A program made the position numbers and the translations under genes. The notes below the pieces were generated by a model. It was not told where the DNA came from and did no database searches. It saw nothing but the letters and a program-made list of their open reading frames with translations. DNA of 46,344 nt from Gemmatimonadota bacterium (lineage in GTDB: Bacteria > Gemmatimonadota > Gemmatimonadetes > Longimicrobiales > Gaopeijiaceae), in the NCBI GenBank assembly GCA_007125845.1, contig SLCK01000029.1, positions 1 through 46,344 of the forward strand, read 5' to 3'. Below are positions 26,079 to 33,321 of this stretch, piece by piece (the first letter of the stretch is position 1; the number at the start of each line of letters is the position of its first letter).

Positions 26079-26168
26079 TCGTGGGGCCCTCCTCGCTCGC
26101 ATTCGAAGTCAAGAGTCGTCTCCAGCAGGCGGCTCGAGCGCACCGCCCGGCCTGCGGGAGACCCACCG

Positions 26169-27185
26169 CTACGAACCCTGCCCGGAGTTGCCTGGTTCCA
26201 CGGGAGGGGGCCAGGGCGCGCGGATCTGGGGCTTTCCTTCGAGCGGATTCGCGTAGATGCGCCGCGTCGGGTACGCCAGGTCGATCCGGGGGCTCCGGGC
26301 GAAGGCCTCCAGGATCGATTCCCACAGAGACTCGGTCAGTCCGCGGCGCTGCCGGACCGGGATGAGGATGCGGATCGTGAGGAGCACGCCGCTGTCGCGG
26401 ACGGAGGTGTAGACCTTCGGAGTCAGCTTTCCCCGGTAGATGAGAAACTTCCGGGAGGTTCGCCGAATCGTCTCCTCCGCGTCCTGCAGGACCGGCTCCG
26501 CGTGGCGGTCGGCCGCGCTCTGCAAGATCTCCTTCGCCTCGCGCCAATCGCTCTCGAAGGTGACGAGCACCGGGATCTCGTGCCAGACGTACGGAAACTC
26601 GGCCGTGTAGTTGGCGAGTGGATCCGAGAAGACGCGGGAGTTGGGGATGTGGATGACCCGGCCCGTGCTCTGGTCGGCGTCCACCCAGTTGCCGATCTCG
26701 AGGAGGGTGAACTGGAAGAGGCGGATGTCCACGACGTCGCCCCGATTCTCGCCCACCTGGATCCGGTCGCCCACCTCGAAGGGATGCCGGAGCAGGATGA
26801 ACCCCCACCCCGCCATGTTCGTCACCAGGTCCCGGAGCGCGATCGCCAACCCCGCGCTGAGGAGCCCGAGGAAGGTCCCCATGTTCCGGATCGCTTCGAG
26901 CCAGATCTGGGCGAGGAGGAGGAGGGCCACGAAGACGGCCACGTACCCCGAGCTCTTCGCCCACTGGTAGCGGACCCGGGGATCCTGTACGCGACTCTCC
27001 GCAACCCGGAGGATCAGGCGGCGGATCAGCCAGACCGCAAGCATGGCGACCGCCGAGAGCAGGAGCTTGCCCTGCACGTCCGGCTCGAGCCCGAGCAGAG
27101 TCTCGCCATGCTCGGTGAGCGTGGCCCAGAGTCCTTCGGGCCCCGAAGGCTCCTGGGTTCCCTCCTGGATCGGTCCGGACGTCAT
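26169..27185 (-). CDS. Small-conductance mechanosensitive channel (MscS family)
   Basis: 338-residue inner membrane channel. It has an N-terminal helix (LLLSAVAMLAVWLIRRLIL), a second (SGYVAVFVALLLLAQIW), then the Gly/Ala-rich pore helix (TFLGLLSAGLAIALRDLV) and the conserved beta domain (FEVGDRIQVGENRGDV, HIPNSRVFSDPLANYT). The cytoplasmic vestibule follows. ATG 27185 with a GAGG site is taken in place of an Arg-rich upstream start at 27317. Divergent from the CHRD lipoprotein gene. Confidence 0.93.
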   Translation of the reverse strand: MTSGPIQEGTQEPSGPEGLWATLTEHGETLLGLEPDVQGKLLLSAVAMLAVWLIRRLILRVAESRVQDPRVRYQWAKSSGYVAVFVALLLLAQIWLEAIRNMGTFLGLLSAGLAIALRDLVTNMAGWGFILLRHPFEVGDRIQVGENRGDVVDIRLFQFTLLEIGNWVDADQSTGRVIHIPNSRVFSDPLANYTAEFPYVWHEIPVLVTFESDWREAKEILQSAADRHAEPVLQDAEETIRRTSRKFLIYRGKLTPKVYTSVRDSGVLLTIRILIPVRQRRGLTESLWESILEAFARSPRIDLAYPTRRIYANPLEGKPQIRAPWPPPVEPGNSGQGS

Positions 27186-27337
27186 CGCCTCGCTGCCCCT
27201 GGGGTTTTGGGTTGGGACCATGGCCCGGTGCGACCGGAGGCCCTCCCCGGACGCCCGCGATCGAGAACGCGCTGGAGCAAAGGTAGGGCGACGGAGGGTG
27301 CGGGTCACCCGCTCCACCGCGTCCGGAAAGAATTCTC

Positions 27338-27366
27338 TTGGTCCCCGGAAGGGCGCGTCCTACCTT
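27338..27366 (+). promoter_or_regulatory. Predicted promoter of the CHRD lipoprotein gene
   Basis: -35 TTGGTC (27338-27343), 17 bp, -10 TACCTT (27361-27366). The match is moderate. It would give a ~90-nt leader that includes the three 17-bp repeats. In the same gap, 27186-27337 holds no gene that I can support. Confidence 0.4.
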
Positions 27367-27374
27367 GCACCACA

Positions 27375-27425
27375 CACGTGCGGTGGGCCTACACGTACGG
27401 CGGACCGTCACCTACGGCGGGCCAT
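27375..27425 (+). repeat. Three tandem 17-bp iterons in the leader of the CHRD gene
   Basis: Contiguous units at 27375-27391 (CACGTGCGGTGGGCCTA), 27392-27408 (CACGTACGGCGGACCGT) and 27409-27425 (CACCTACGGCGGGCCAT). Units 2 and 3 share 14 of 17 bases; units 1 and 2 share 12. They begin 8 nt after the predicted -10, where a repressor or leader-binding factor could act. The period of 17 is not a multiple of 3, and no gene is predicted across it. Confidence 0.65.
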
Positions 27426-27454
27426 TCCGCCCACTGCCGGTATTCCATCAGACC

Positions 27455-27464
27455 GGAGGTGATC
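27455..27464 (+). promoter_or_regulatory. Complete Shine-Dalgarno sequence of the CHRD gene
   Basis: GGAGGTGATC directly precedes ATG 27465 and matches the anti-SD of 16S rRNA over the whole GGAGGTGATC core. It fixes the start and suggests strong translation, though the spacing is short if all bases pair. Confidence 0.7.
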
Positions 27465-28058
27465 ATGCGCGCGCTCCGAGCCGTCCCCCCTCTCCTCCTC
27501 ACCCTCGTCGTGGCCTCCGGCTGTTCCGAATCGCCGGACCCGGTCGCGCCGCCCGACGAGCCCTTGCTCCGAGCCGCGCCCGGACCGGGTCCCGTCGGCC
27601 AGCTCCAGAACTTCGTCGCTCCGCACAGTGCGGATCAGGAGGTCGCGGATCCCCCGGTCGTGTCCGGCGCGCGGGGCCAGGCCGTCTTTCAACTGAACAA
27701 GGACGGCACCGAGCTGCACTACCGCCTGATCGTCGCGAACATCGAGAATGTGCTCCAGGCGCACATCCACTGTGGGGTCGCCGGAGTGAACGGGCCGGTC
27801 GTCGCCTTTCTATATCCCGACGGTCCGCCCGCAGTGTTGATTCCCGGTCGGCTGAACGGGATTCTGGCGACGGGTGTGATCACCAACGATGACGTCATCC
27901 CACGACCTGACTCCGAAGCCTGCCCGGGCGGCGTGGCCAACTTCGATGAGCTCGTCGAGAAGCTGAGAACCGGTGAGGCGTACTCGAACGTGCACACCTC
28001 TCAGTACCCGCCCGGCGAGATCCGGGGACAGATCCACGCCGGAGGGCCGCATCACTGA
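27465..28058 (+). CDS. CHRD-domain lipoprotein
   Basis: 197 residues with a lipoprotein signal (PPLLLTLVVASGC, lipidation on Cys20), a Pro-rich linker, then a CHRD (chordin-like) domain: GQAVFQLNKDGTELHYRLIV, AHIHCGVAGVNGPVVAFLY, and the closing YSNVHTSQYPPGEIRGQI. The CHRD domain is a beta-sandwich with conserved His/Gly motifs (AHIH, NVHT) found in bacterial surface proteins of unknown role. It is monocistronic, flanked by divergent mscS and convergent minus-strand genes. Confidence 0.9.
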   Translation: MRALRAVPPLLLTLVVASGCSESPDPVAPPDEPLLRAAPGPGPVGQLQNFVAPHSADQEVADPPVVSGARGQAVFQLNKDGTELHYRLIVANIENVLQAHIHCGVAGVNGPVVAFLYPDGPPAVLIPGRLNGILATGVITNDDVIPRPDSEACPGGVANFDELVEKLRTGEAYSNVHTSQYPPGEIRGQIHAGGPHH

Positions 28059-28091
28059 CGGCCGAGCGGCAGGCAACGAGGGGGCGGAGCC

Positions 28092-28649
28092 TCACGGTCG
28101 CCTGAGTCGCCACACTTCGAACCGCCAAACGAGGAAGGTGAGCGCGGCGGCGACGACGATCCCCTCGAGCGGGGTCCAGGGCCACGGCCATCCCCCCCAG
28201 GGCTCGCGGTTGCGGAGCACGTAGGCGTAGGGGGTGGCCAACGGCCAGGCGAACCAGCTCGACCCGACGATACCGCCGCGCAGGAGCCCACGGAGCGCGT
28301 CGTCGGCCACATCGGCCGCCAGGTGGCTTGCCACCCCCAGCGCCCAGAACCCGACCGGCCGGCCCAATCCGGCCGGGCCGAGCCTGCGCACCAGGACCCA
28401 CGCCGCGGTGACGCCCCCCAGGAAGAGGAGGCTGTGTCCGATGGTGCGGCCGTAGACCGAGCCGCCCAGCGCCAGAATCGACTTGTCGATCAGGTCCGGG
28501 GTAACGCCTCCCAGGGCGGCCGGGAGAAGGACGGTGAGGAGGAGGGTTGAACGGCGCACCCCCTGCCCAGCCGGGACCACCCCCCCGGACCGCAGGGTGA
28601 GGACGCCCGCCGCGAGCACGGCGGCGGAGAGATGTCCGGGGAGGTACAT
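28092..28649 (-). CDS. YdjM/YbcI-like membrane protein (DUF457 family)
   Basis: 185 residues, about four to five hydrophobic helices, with MYLPGHLSAAV at the N-terminus, GVTPDLIDKSI, GRTIGHSLLFLGG and SHLAADVADD. The D/H motifs (PDLIDK, GHSL, SHLAAD) are those of the putative membrane-bound metal-dependent hydrolases of DUF457 (PF04307), whose substrate is unknown. Last gene of the 33044-28092 minus-strand run, 3 nt after the YdcF-like gene. Confidence 0.82.
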   Translation of the reverse strand: MYLPGHLSAAVLAAGVLTLRSGGVVPAGQGVRRSTLLLTVLLPAALGGVTPDLIDKSILALGGSVYGRTIGHSLLFLGGVTAAWVLVRRLGPAGLGRPVGFWALGVASHLAADVADDALRGLLRGGIVGSSWFAWPLATPYAYVLRNREPWGGWPWPWTPLEGIVVAAALTFLVWRFEVWRLRRP

Positions 28650-28652
28650 CGC

Positions 28653-29423
28653 TCAGAGCCGCCCGTGCAGGAGCCGGGCCCAGGCGAAGCCCACGTACTC
28701 GTGCACGGCCCGCTCGACCATCCGGTAGGACTCGGCCGAGGGGAGGAGGGCCCGCAGGTTCCAGAGAATCCCCCCGCGCGAGTAGCTCTGGGCGGGGGCA
28801 GGGACCGGATCCAGTCCCTGGGCGCGGAAGTGGAAGAGCGCCCGCGGGAGGTGCGCCGCCGAGGTGACGAGCAGGACCCGGGTCCCTTCCCCGAGGAGAG
28901 CCCGCGTGTGGGCGGCCTCCTCCCGGGTGTCCCGGGGCTCGGGCTGCACCTCGATCCGTGCCCGATCGACCCCCATCGCCTCGGCCACCCGCGCGGCAAC
29001 CTCGGCGTGGGGGACCTCCCACGGCCCCCGCCCCGAGACGACGAGTCGGCTGTCCGGGAGGGCGCTGTGGAGCCGGACCCCCTCGGTGAGGCGGTAGAGG
29101 GACTCGGGGTTCAGCAGAGCGGCCGGAGGCATCCGGACGTCCGGGGCGTGTCCGCCTCCCAGCACCACGATCCACTCCACGTCGGGATCGACCGAGGCCG
29201 GATCGACCGCCGTGTAGCGGGACTCGAGCGGGAGGATCAGGAGGTGGGCCACGGGGCGCGTGCCGAGCAGGAAGCCCACCAGGAGGCCGGCGGTGAGGCC
29301 GATCCGCCCCAGCCGCCCGAAGCGTTCGGTGCGGGAGAGGGCCAGGGCCAGGAGGAGGAGGATCCCGCCCCCGGCCAGAGGGGAGATGAGCCAACCGATC
29401 ACCTGCTTCACCGCGACGGACAT
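28653..29423 (-). CDS. YdcF/ElyC/SanA family membrane protein (DUF218)
   Basis: 256 residues. Two N-terminal membrane helices (LAGGGILLLLALAL and GLTAGLLVGFLLG) are followed by a DUF218 domain: WIVVLGGGHAPD, SRLVVSGRG, EPRDTREEA and LLVTSAAHLPRALFHF. This matches the ElyC/SanA type, linked in Escherichia coli to peptidoglycan and lipid carrier steps of envelope synthesis. ATG 29423 is 1 nt after the stop of the dehydrogenase gene. Confidence 0.88.
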   Translation of the reverse strand: MSVAVKQVIGWLISPLAGGGILLLLALALSRTERFGRLGRIGLTAGLLVGFLLGTRPVAHLLILPLESRYTAVDPASVDPDVEWIVVLGGGHAPDVRMPPAALLNPESLYRLTEGVRLHSALPDSRLVVSGRGPWEVPHAEVAARVAEAMGVDRARIEVQPEPRDTREEAAHTRALLGEGTRVLLVTSAAHLPRALFHFRAQGLDPVPAPAQSYSRGGILWNLRALLPSAESYRMVERAVHEYVGFAWARLLHGRL

Positions 29424-29424
29424 C

Positions 29425-30441
29425 TCACCCCTCCCGGGGAGGGATGGTGGGCACGTACATGAAGGGGGCCAGCGCCTCGGGGTCGGGCGTCTCGTACACC
29501 GCCTGCCAGATCGTCTCGAGGATGCGGGCAGTGTGCGCCATGAAACGGTCCGTGGTCCCCGCGACGTGGGGCGTCACGAGCACCCCCGGCTCCCGCCAGA
29601 GGAGCGAGTCGTCCGGGAGGGGCTCCTCGGCGAAGACGTCGAAGGCGGCCCCGCGCAGCCGGCCTTCCCGCACCGCCGCCGCGACAGCATCCTCGTCCAC
29701 GATCCCGCCCCGCGACGCCACGAGGAGGAGGCTGTCGGCTGGGAGGGTGCGGATGCGCTCCTCTCCGAAGCTGCCCCGGGTCTTGTCGGTGAGGGGGAGG
29801 AGGACGACGGCGACGTCGGCGCTCGCGAGGGCCGCGTCGAGCTCGTCGTCGGTGCGAATCCGATCGAAGCCGGGCAGCTCGCGTCCGCTCCGGGAGATCC
29901 CGACCGTCTCCATCCCGAGGGCGCGGGCGAGGAGTGCCACCTCGCTGCCCGCCGAGCCCGCCCCCACAACCACCAATCGCGACCCGGTGAGCTCCTTCGC
30001 CCACTGCCGCTCCCAGCGACGCTCGGCCGCCTGGAGGAGGTAGCGGTCGAAGTCCCGGCGGAAGTGGAGGATCGCACCGATCGCCCACTCCGCGATGCTC
30101 CTTGCGTTCACTCCGCGCGAGTAGGTGATCAGGGGACGGCCCGGCAGGATCGGCCAGTCGTGGAGGGGGTCCGGGCCGGACGAGGTGAGGTGCACCCAGC
30201 GCCATCCCCCGCCCTCGCTCGGCATCGAGCCCAGGACCTGGAGCGCCTCCGGCCGACCGCCGGTGACCAGGGCGGCCCCGGGCTCCGGGGGCCGGTCGCC
30301 CGAGGCGTCCCCGTGGATCACCCGGACCGGGAGGGGAGCCACCACCGGCCAGAGGCGTTGAGCCAGCTCCTGGAAGGCCTCGTCGGTGTCGGTGCGGGGC
30401 GAGAGGAGGAGGAGCTCGGAGGGGCGCGGGAGTGGGGTCAC
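29425..30441 (-). CDS. D-isomer specific 2-hydroxyacid dehydrogenase
   Basis: NAD(P)-dependent oxidoreductase of 338 residues that interconverts 2-oxo and D-2-hydroxy acids. It has the glycine-rich loop VVVGAGSAGSEVA, then the catalytic triad motifs SRGGIVDEDA (Arg), VFAEEPLPDDSLLW (Glu) and VTPHVAG (His). The N-terminal substrate half is short and divergent. Start GTG 30441 overlaps the lyase gene stop as GTGA. The substrate is unknown. Its coupling to a lyase of 2-oxo acid type (next entry) makes a shared pathway likely. Confidence 0.88.
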   Translation of the reverse strand: MTPLPRPSELLLLSPRTDTDEAFQELAQRLWPVVAPLPVRVIHGDASGDRPPEPGAALVTGGRPEALQVLGSMPSEGGGWRWVHLTSSGPDPLHDWPILPGRPLITYSRGVNARSIAEWAIGAILHFRRDFDRYLLQAAERRWERQWAKELTGSRLVVVGAGSAGSEVALLARALGMETVGISRSGRELPGFDRIRTDDELDAALASADVAVVLLPLTDKTRGSFGEERIRTLPADSLLLVASRGGIVDEDAVAAAVREGRLRGAAFDVFAEEPLPDDSLLWREPGVLVTPHVAGTTDRFMAHTARILETIWQAVYETPDPEALAPFMYVPTIPPREG

Positions 30442-31292
30442 GGACCTCGCCGTCCCGCCGCCTTCTCCTCTGCCAGCGAGGCGAGGACGGCCTCGATGGC
30501 AAGGCGGAGGGCGGTGTGGTTCTCCTCGAGCGCTTCCGGGCTCGCCTGCCGCCAGTGGGCCTCCCACTCGCGGACGCGCGCGATGCCCTCGGAGAGGGCG
30601 GCGGGGTCGTTCGCCGGGATCCGGCGGTGGAACGAACGGGCCAGAATCACGCAGTCGGATCCGACCCGCACGTGCTCGCCCAGGATCCGCTCGGCGGAGA
30701 TGAGACCTTCGCCGGGCATCCCGACGCCACCGAAGCCGAAGCGCCGCCCGAGCCCGCGCACCCGCCGGGCCAGCTCGGCGATCTCACCCGTGGCCACGGG
30801 CTCAAAGAGGAAGTCGGTTCCGCGCTCGAGCGAGAGGTCGTTCAGTCCGATGTGGACATGATCCACCCATTCGGGCTGTGGCTCCAGGATCTCCTCGAGC
30901 CCCTGCACGGCGGCCTCGGTTTCGGCAAGGAGGCTCAGGCGGGGAGGCACACCCTCCCCGGCGCGGAGCGTCTCGACGACCTCGTCCACCTCGGCGCGGG
31001 TCCGAAACATGGGGAGCATGATCCGGTCCACGCCAAGGGCCACCAGCGCCCGCGCCTCCTCCACCCCTCCGGCCCCGGCGGGATTCGTGCGCACCAGCAG
31101 GGGCCCCCGATCCGGAAGCCGGGCAATCCGCTCGGCGTCGCCCATGGAGTGCGCGCTCAGGACCGTGTCGCGGGCCGCCTGCCGCTTGCGCTTCCCCTCG
31201 AACTCCAGGTCGACGAAGACGGTGTTCTTCTCGTGGCGCCAGAGGTGGCGGGCGTAGTCCGGGTCGATCGTGATGGATAGAAGCTCGAGCAT
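30438..31292 (-). CDS. HpcH/HpaI or CitE-type aldolase/lyase family protein
   Basis: 284-residue TIM-barrel protein starting LELLSITIDPDYARH. It has FVDLEFEGKRKRQA, VRTNPAGAGG, DRIMLPMFRTRAE (metal/substrate strand), LLAETEAAVQGLEEI with the metal-binding Glu, and HIGLNDLSLERG. These are the class II pyruvate aldolase/citrate lyase beta-subunit signatures. The actual substrate cannot be read. ATG 31292 is chosen; an in-frame Pro-rich extension to 31403 is rejected. It lies 141 nt downstream of the alpha/beta hydrolase. Confidence 0.85.
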   Translation of the reverse strand: MLELLSITIDPDYARHLWRHEKNTVFVDLEFEGKRKRQAARDTVLSAHSMGDAERIARLPDRGPLLVRTNPAGAGGVEEARALVALGVDRIMLPMFRTRAEVDEVVETLRAGEGVPPRLSLLAETEAAVQGLEEILEPQPEWVDHVHIGLNDLSLERGTDFLFEPVATGEIAELARRVRGLGRRFGFGGVGMPGEGLISAERILGEHVRVGSDCVILARSFHRRIPANDPAALSEGIARVREWEAHWRQASPEALEENHTALRLAIEAVLASLAEEKAAGRRGP

Positions 31293-31433
31293 GGATGCGG
31301 GCGCGTCCGTGCGAATGGGCAGGTGGATAAGGATGTCGGAATGTGGGGAGGATGGGGCCGAACGGGGTCCGGGGCAATGCCGGGGCCCGGAAGGCCCGGA
31401 CACCGAAATGGGTGCGGCCGCCGGGACTTCCCA

Positions 31434-33044
31434 TCAGCGCCAGGGGCGGGCCCGGAGAACCAGTTGGGCATCGATCCCCGGCTGGGAGTCCTGCCGGACC
31501 GGCACCGAGTAGAACTGGTCGCCCTCCTCCACGAACCCGGGCAGAGCCTCGGCCACCTCGCTCCCCTCGATCGGCTCGAGCGGGTGCTCCGTTCGATTCG
31601 GGGTCGTACGGTCGCTCCCCCAGCGCAGCTTCCAATCCGCGCGACCCCCCCTCGGAGGGCTCAGCTCGAAGTTGATCTTGTCCCGGTAGAGCATCCCGCC
31701 CGGATAGTACTCGTCCATGAAGATGCGGCGGTCGATCTCGTACTCGGGAACGTGCACCCCCAGATCGATGCTGAAGCCCAGGGTCACGCCTCGGCGCTTT
31801 CGCCCCCAGAGGGCGAGGTAGGCCGAAAAGAGGTGGGGGTGATGCACGGCCCTCCCCGACCCCGGCTTCGGGAAGAGGTCGGAGAACTTCCGGAAGACCG
31901 CCGAGTTCTCCCTCAGAAGCCGTCGGTGCAGCTCCCAGCGCGCGCGGCGCACCCGCACGATCACGTCGAAGTGGTACGAGGCCCGAATCCGCTGCCCCGC
32001 GTCGTGGGCTTCCTGGACCTTCGGAGGGAGGCTCAACTCCTTGATGAGGAGCACGCCATCGACCCGAACGTCCCCGAAGAGGAACCGCGTGAGGTTCTGG
32101 TAGCCGTCCTCGGAGTTCACGATCCCCAGCGGTCCCGAATGGCTCCGATAGACGAAGGCCCGAGGGGCCTGCATCTCCACGGCCTTCCCGTTCTTCGTCC
32201 AGGATCCATGCACCGTGGCGTTCGTGATCCGCACGAGCCCGTCGCTCAGGGGGCCCACCACCCGTTGGGCCCAGCCGCTCACGGTCTTGTAGTCGTCGGC
32301 GTTCGTCCCTACGAGGCAGAAGAATCGGTCGGGATCGAAACGGCCGTTCAGGGTGGCCACGTCGTCGCGGCTGCGGTCGGGCGGGAGTCCCAGGTATTCG
32401 GCCATCCTGCGGCGATTGAAGTTGTCGGCGTTGTTCCGGCTGAACAGTCCCGGAATGTTTCCGAGGACCTGGAGATCGATCCCGTTGTGCGGCGTCGCGT
32501 AGGTGAACACCTTGTCGACCATCTTCACGGTCTCGGCAACGGCGGGGCGCGGATTCTGCAGGAAAGAGCGGCAGATCAGCCCTCCCATGGAGTGGGCCAC
32601 CAGGTGCACCCCGAAGGTGTCCGGATCATACTCGCCGTCCTCGCAGATCCGCTCCCGCACCCGGAGGATGAGCGCCCCCAGCCCTTCCGCGAAGTCCTCT
32701 ATATCCCGGCGCTCGCCCGCACCGAGAAGATTCGAGACATCGTCATAGTAGCGGTAGATGAACACGCTCCTGGGGGAGAGCCGCTCCCCGAGCGGCATCT
32801 CCTCTCCCACGTGGTAGACGTCCCGGTACTCGTGGTCCTTCATCAGGCGCACGAGCGGCGACTCGAAATAGTGACGGTGGACCACTCCTTCCCAGTCCTG
32901 CCGCACGACCGTGGCTCCGACATTGAACCCCATATACGGGTCGGCGACCGTGCCGTCGACCTCGGCATCGCTCCCGGCGTAGCCCCGGACGTAGATGATC
33001 GGGAGGTACGGACGTTCCAACGGCTTCAACGGGGAGGTGGGCAT
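31434..33044 (-). CDS. Alpha/beta hydrolase, lipase/esterase-like
   Basis: 536 residues. The first ~330 form an alpha/beta hydrolase: IIYVRGYAGSDAE (HG-like oxyanion region), a cap segment, nucleophile Ser152 in LVAHSMGGLI, TYATPHNG and a C-terminal acid/His region (HGSWTKNG, RSHSGPLGIVNSEDG). The remaining ~200 residues look beta-rich and could be a lipid-binding or C2-like module. No signal peptide is seen. The pattern is like PGAP1/LCAT-type lipases, acting on acyl esters. ATG 33044 has an AGGAAAGGA site; the gene is divergent from the peroxidase operon across 277 nt. Confidence 0.85.
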   Translation of the reverse strand: MPTSPLKPLERPYLPIIYVRGYAGSDAEVDGTVADPYMGFNVGATVVRQDWEGVVHRHYFESPLVRLMKDHEYRDVYHVGEEMPLGERLSPRSVFIYRYYDDVSNLLGAGERRDIEDFAEGLGALILRVRERICEDGEYDPDTFGVHLVAHSMGGLICRSFLQNPRPAVAETVKMVDKVFTYATPHNGIDLQVLGNIPGLFSRNNADNFNRRRMAEYLGLPPDRSRDDVATLNGRFDPDRFFCLVGTNADDYKTVSGWAQRVVGPLSDGLVRITNATVHGSWTKNGKAVEMQAPRAFVYRSHSGPLGIVNSEDGYQNLTRFLFGDVRVDGVLLIKELSLPPKVQEAHDAGQRIRASYHFDVIVRVRRARWELHRRLLRENSAVFRKFSDLFPKPGSGRAVHHPHLFSAYLALWGRKRRGVTLGFSIDLGVHVPEYEIDRRIFMDEYYPGGMLYRDKINFELSPPRGGRADWKLRWGSDRTTPNRTEHPLEPIEGSEVAEALPGFVEEGDQFYSVPVRQDSQPGIDAQLVLRARPWR

Positions 33045-33199
33045 GGGAGGGTCCTTTCCTCGGGGAAAACGGTCGAGCGGTACGGCCTCATGGAGCACCG
33101 ATCGGGCGGCTCATTGGTCCCACAGTCGTGCCCGAATCCGGAGACGGCAATGGAAGGACGTCCAGCGTGGCCCGGGGACTGGCCTTTCCGGGGAAACGC

Positions 33200-33229
33200 T
33201 TGACGTTCTGGAGAGCCCCCTCGTATTAC
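33200..33229 (+). promoter_or_regulatory. Predicted promoter of the peroxidase-P450-cytochrome operon
   Basis: -35 TTGACG (33200-33205), 18 bp, -10 TATTAC (33224-33229), giving a ~85-nt leader to ATG 33322. It is the only good hexamer pair on the plus strand of the 33045-33321 gap; I found no clear minus-strand promoter for the divergent hydrolase. Confidence 0.6.
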
Positions 33230-33321
33230 TGTGGACGATAGACATTACCAAGTATCACCGGAAAGTGTGCGGGTCTCGGCAAGAGCCGATGGAGGGGTCA
33301 CAACCATAAAAGGACTCTCGG

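Noticed and set aside
25260-27464. A long plus-strand open frame running into the CHRD gene
   Set aside because: It is antisense to the desulfurase-like and MscS genes; only the part from ATG 27465 with its ribosome site is supported.
31340-31433. GC-rich inverted repeats after the alpha/beta hydrolase as a terminator
   Set aside because: The stems are short and imperfect and no T-run follows.
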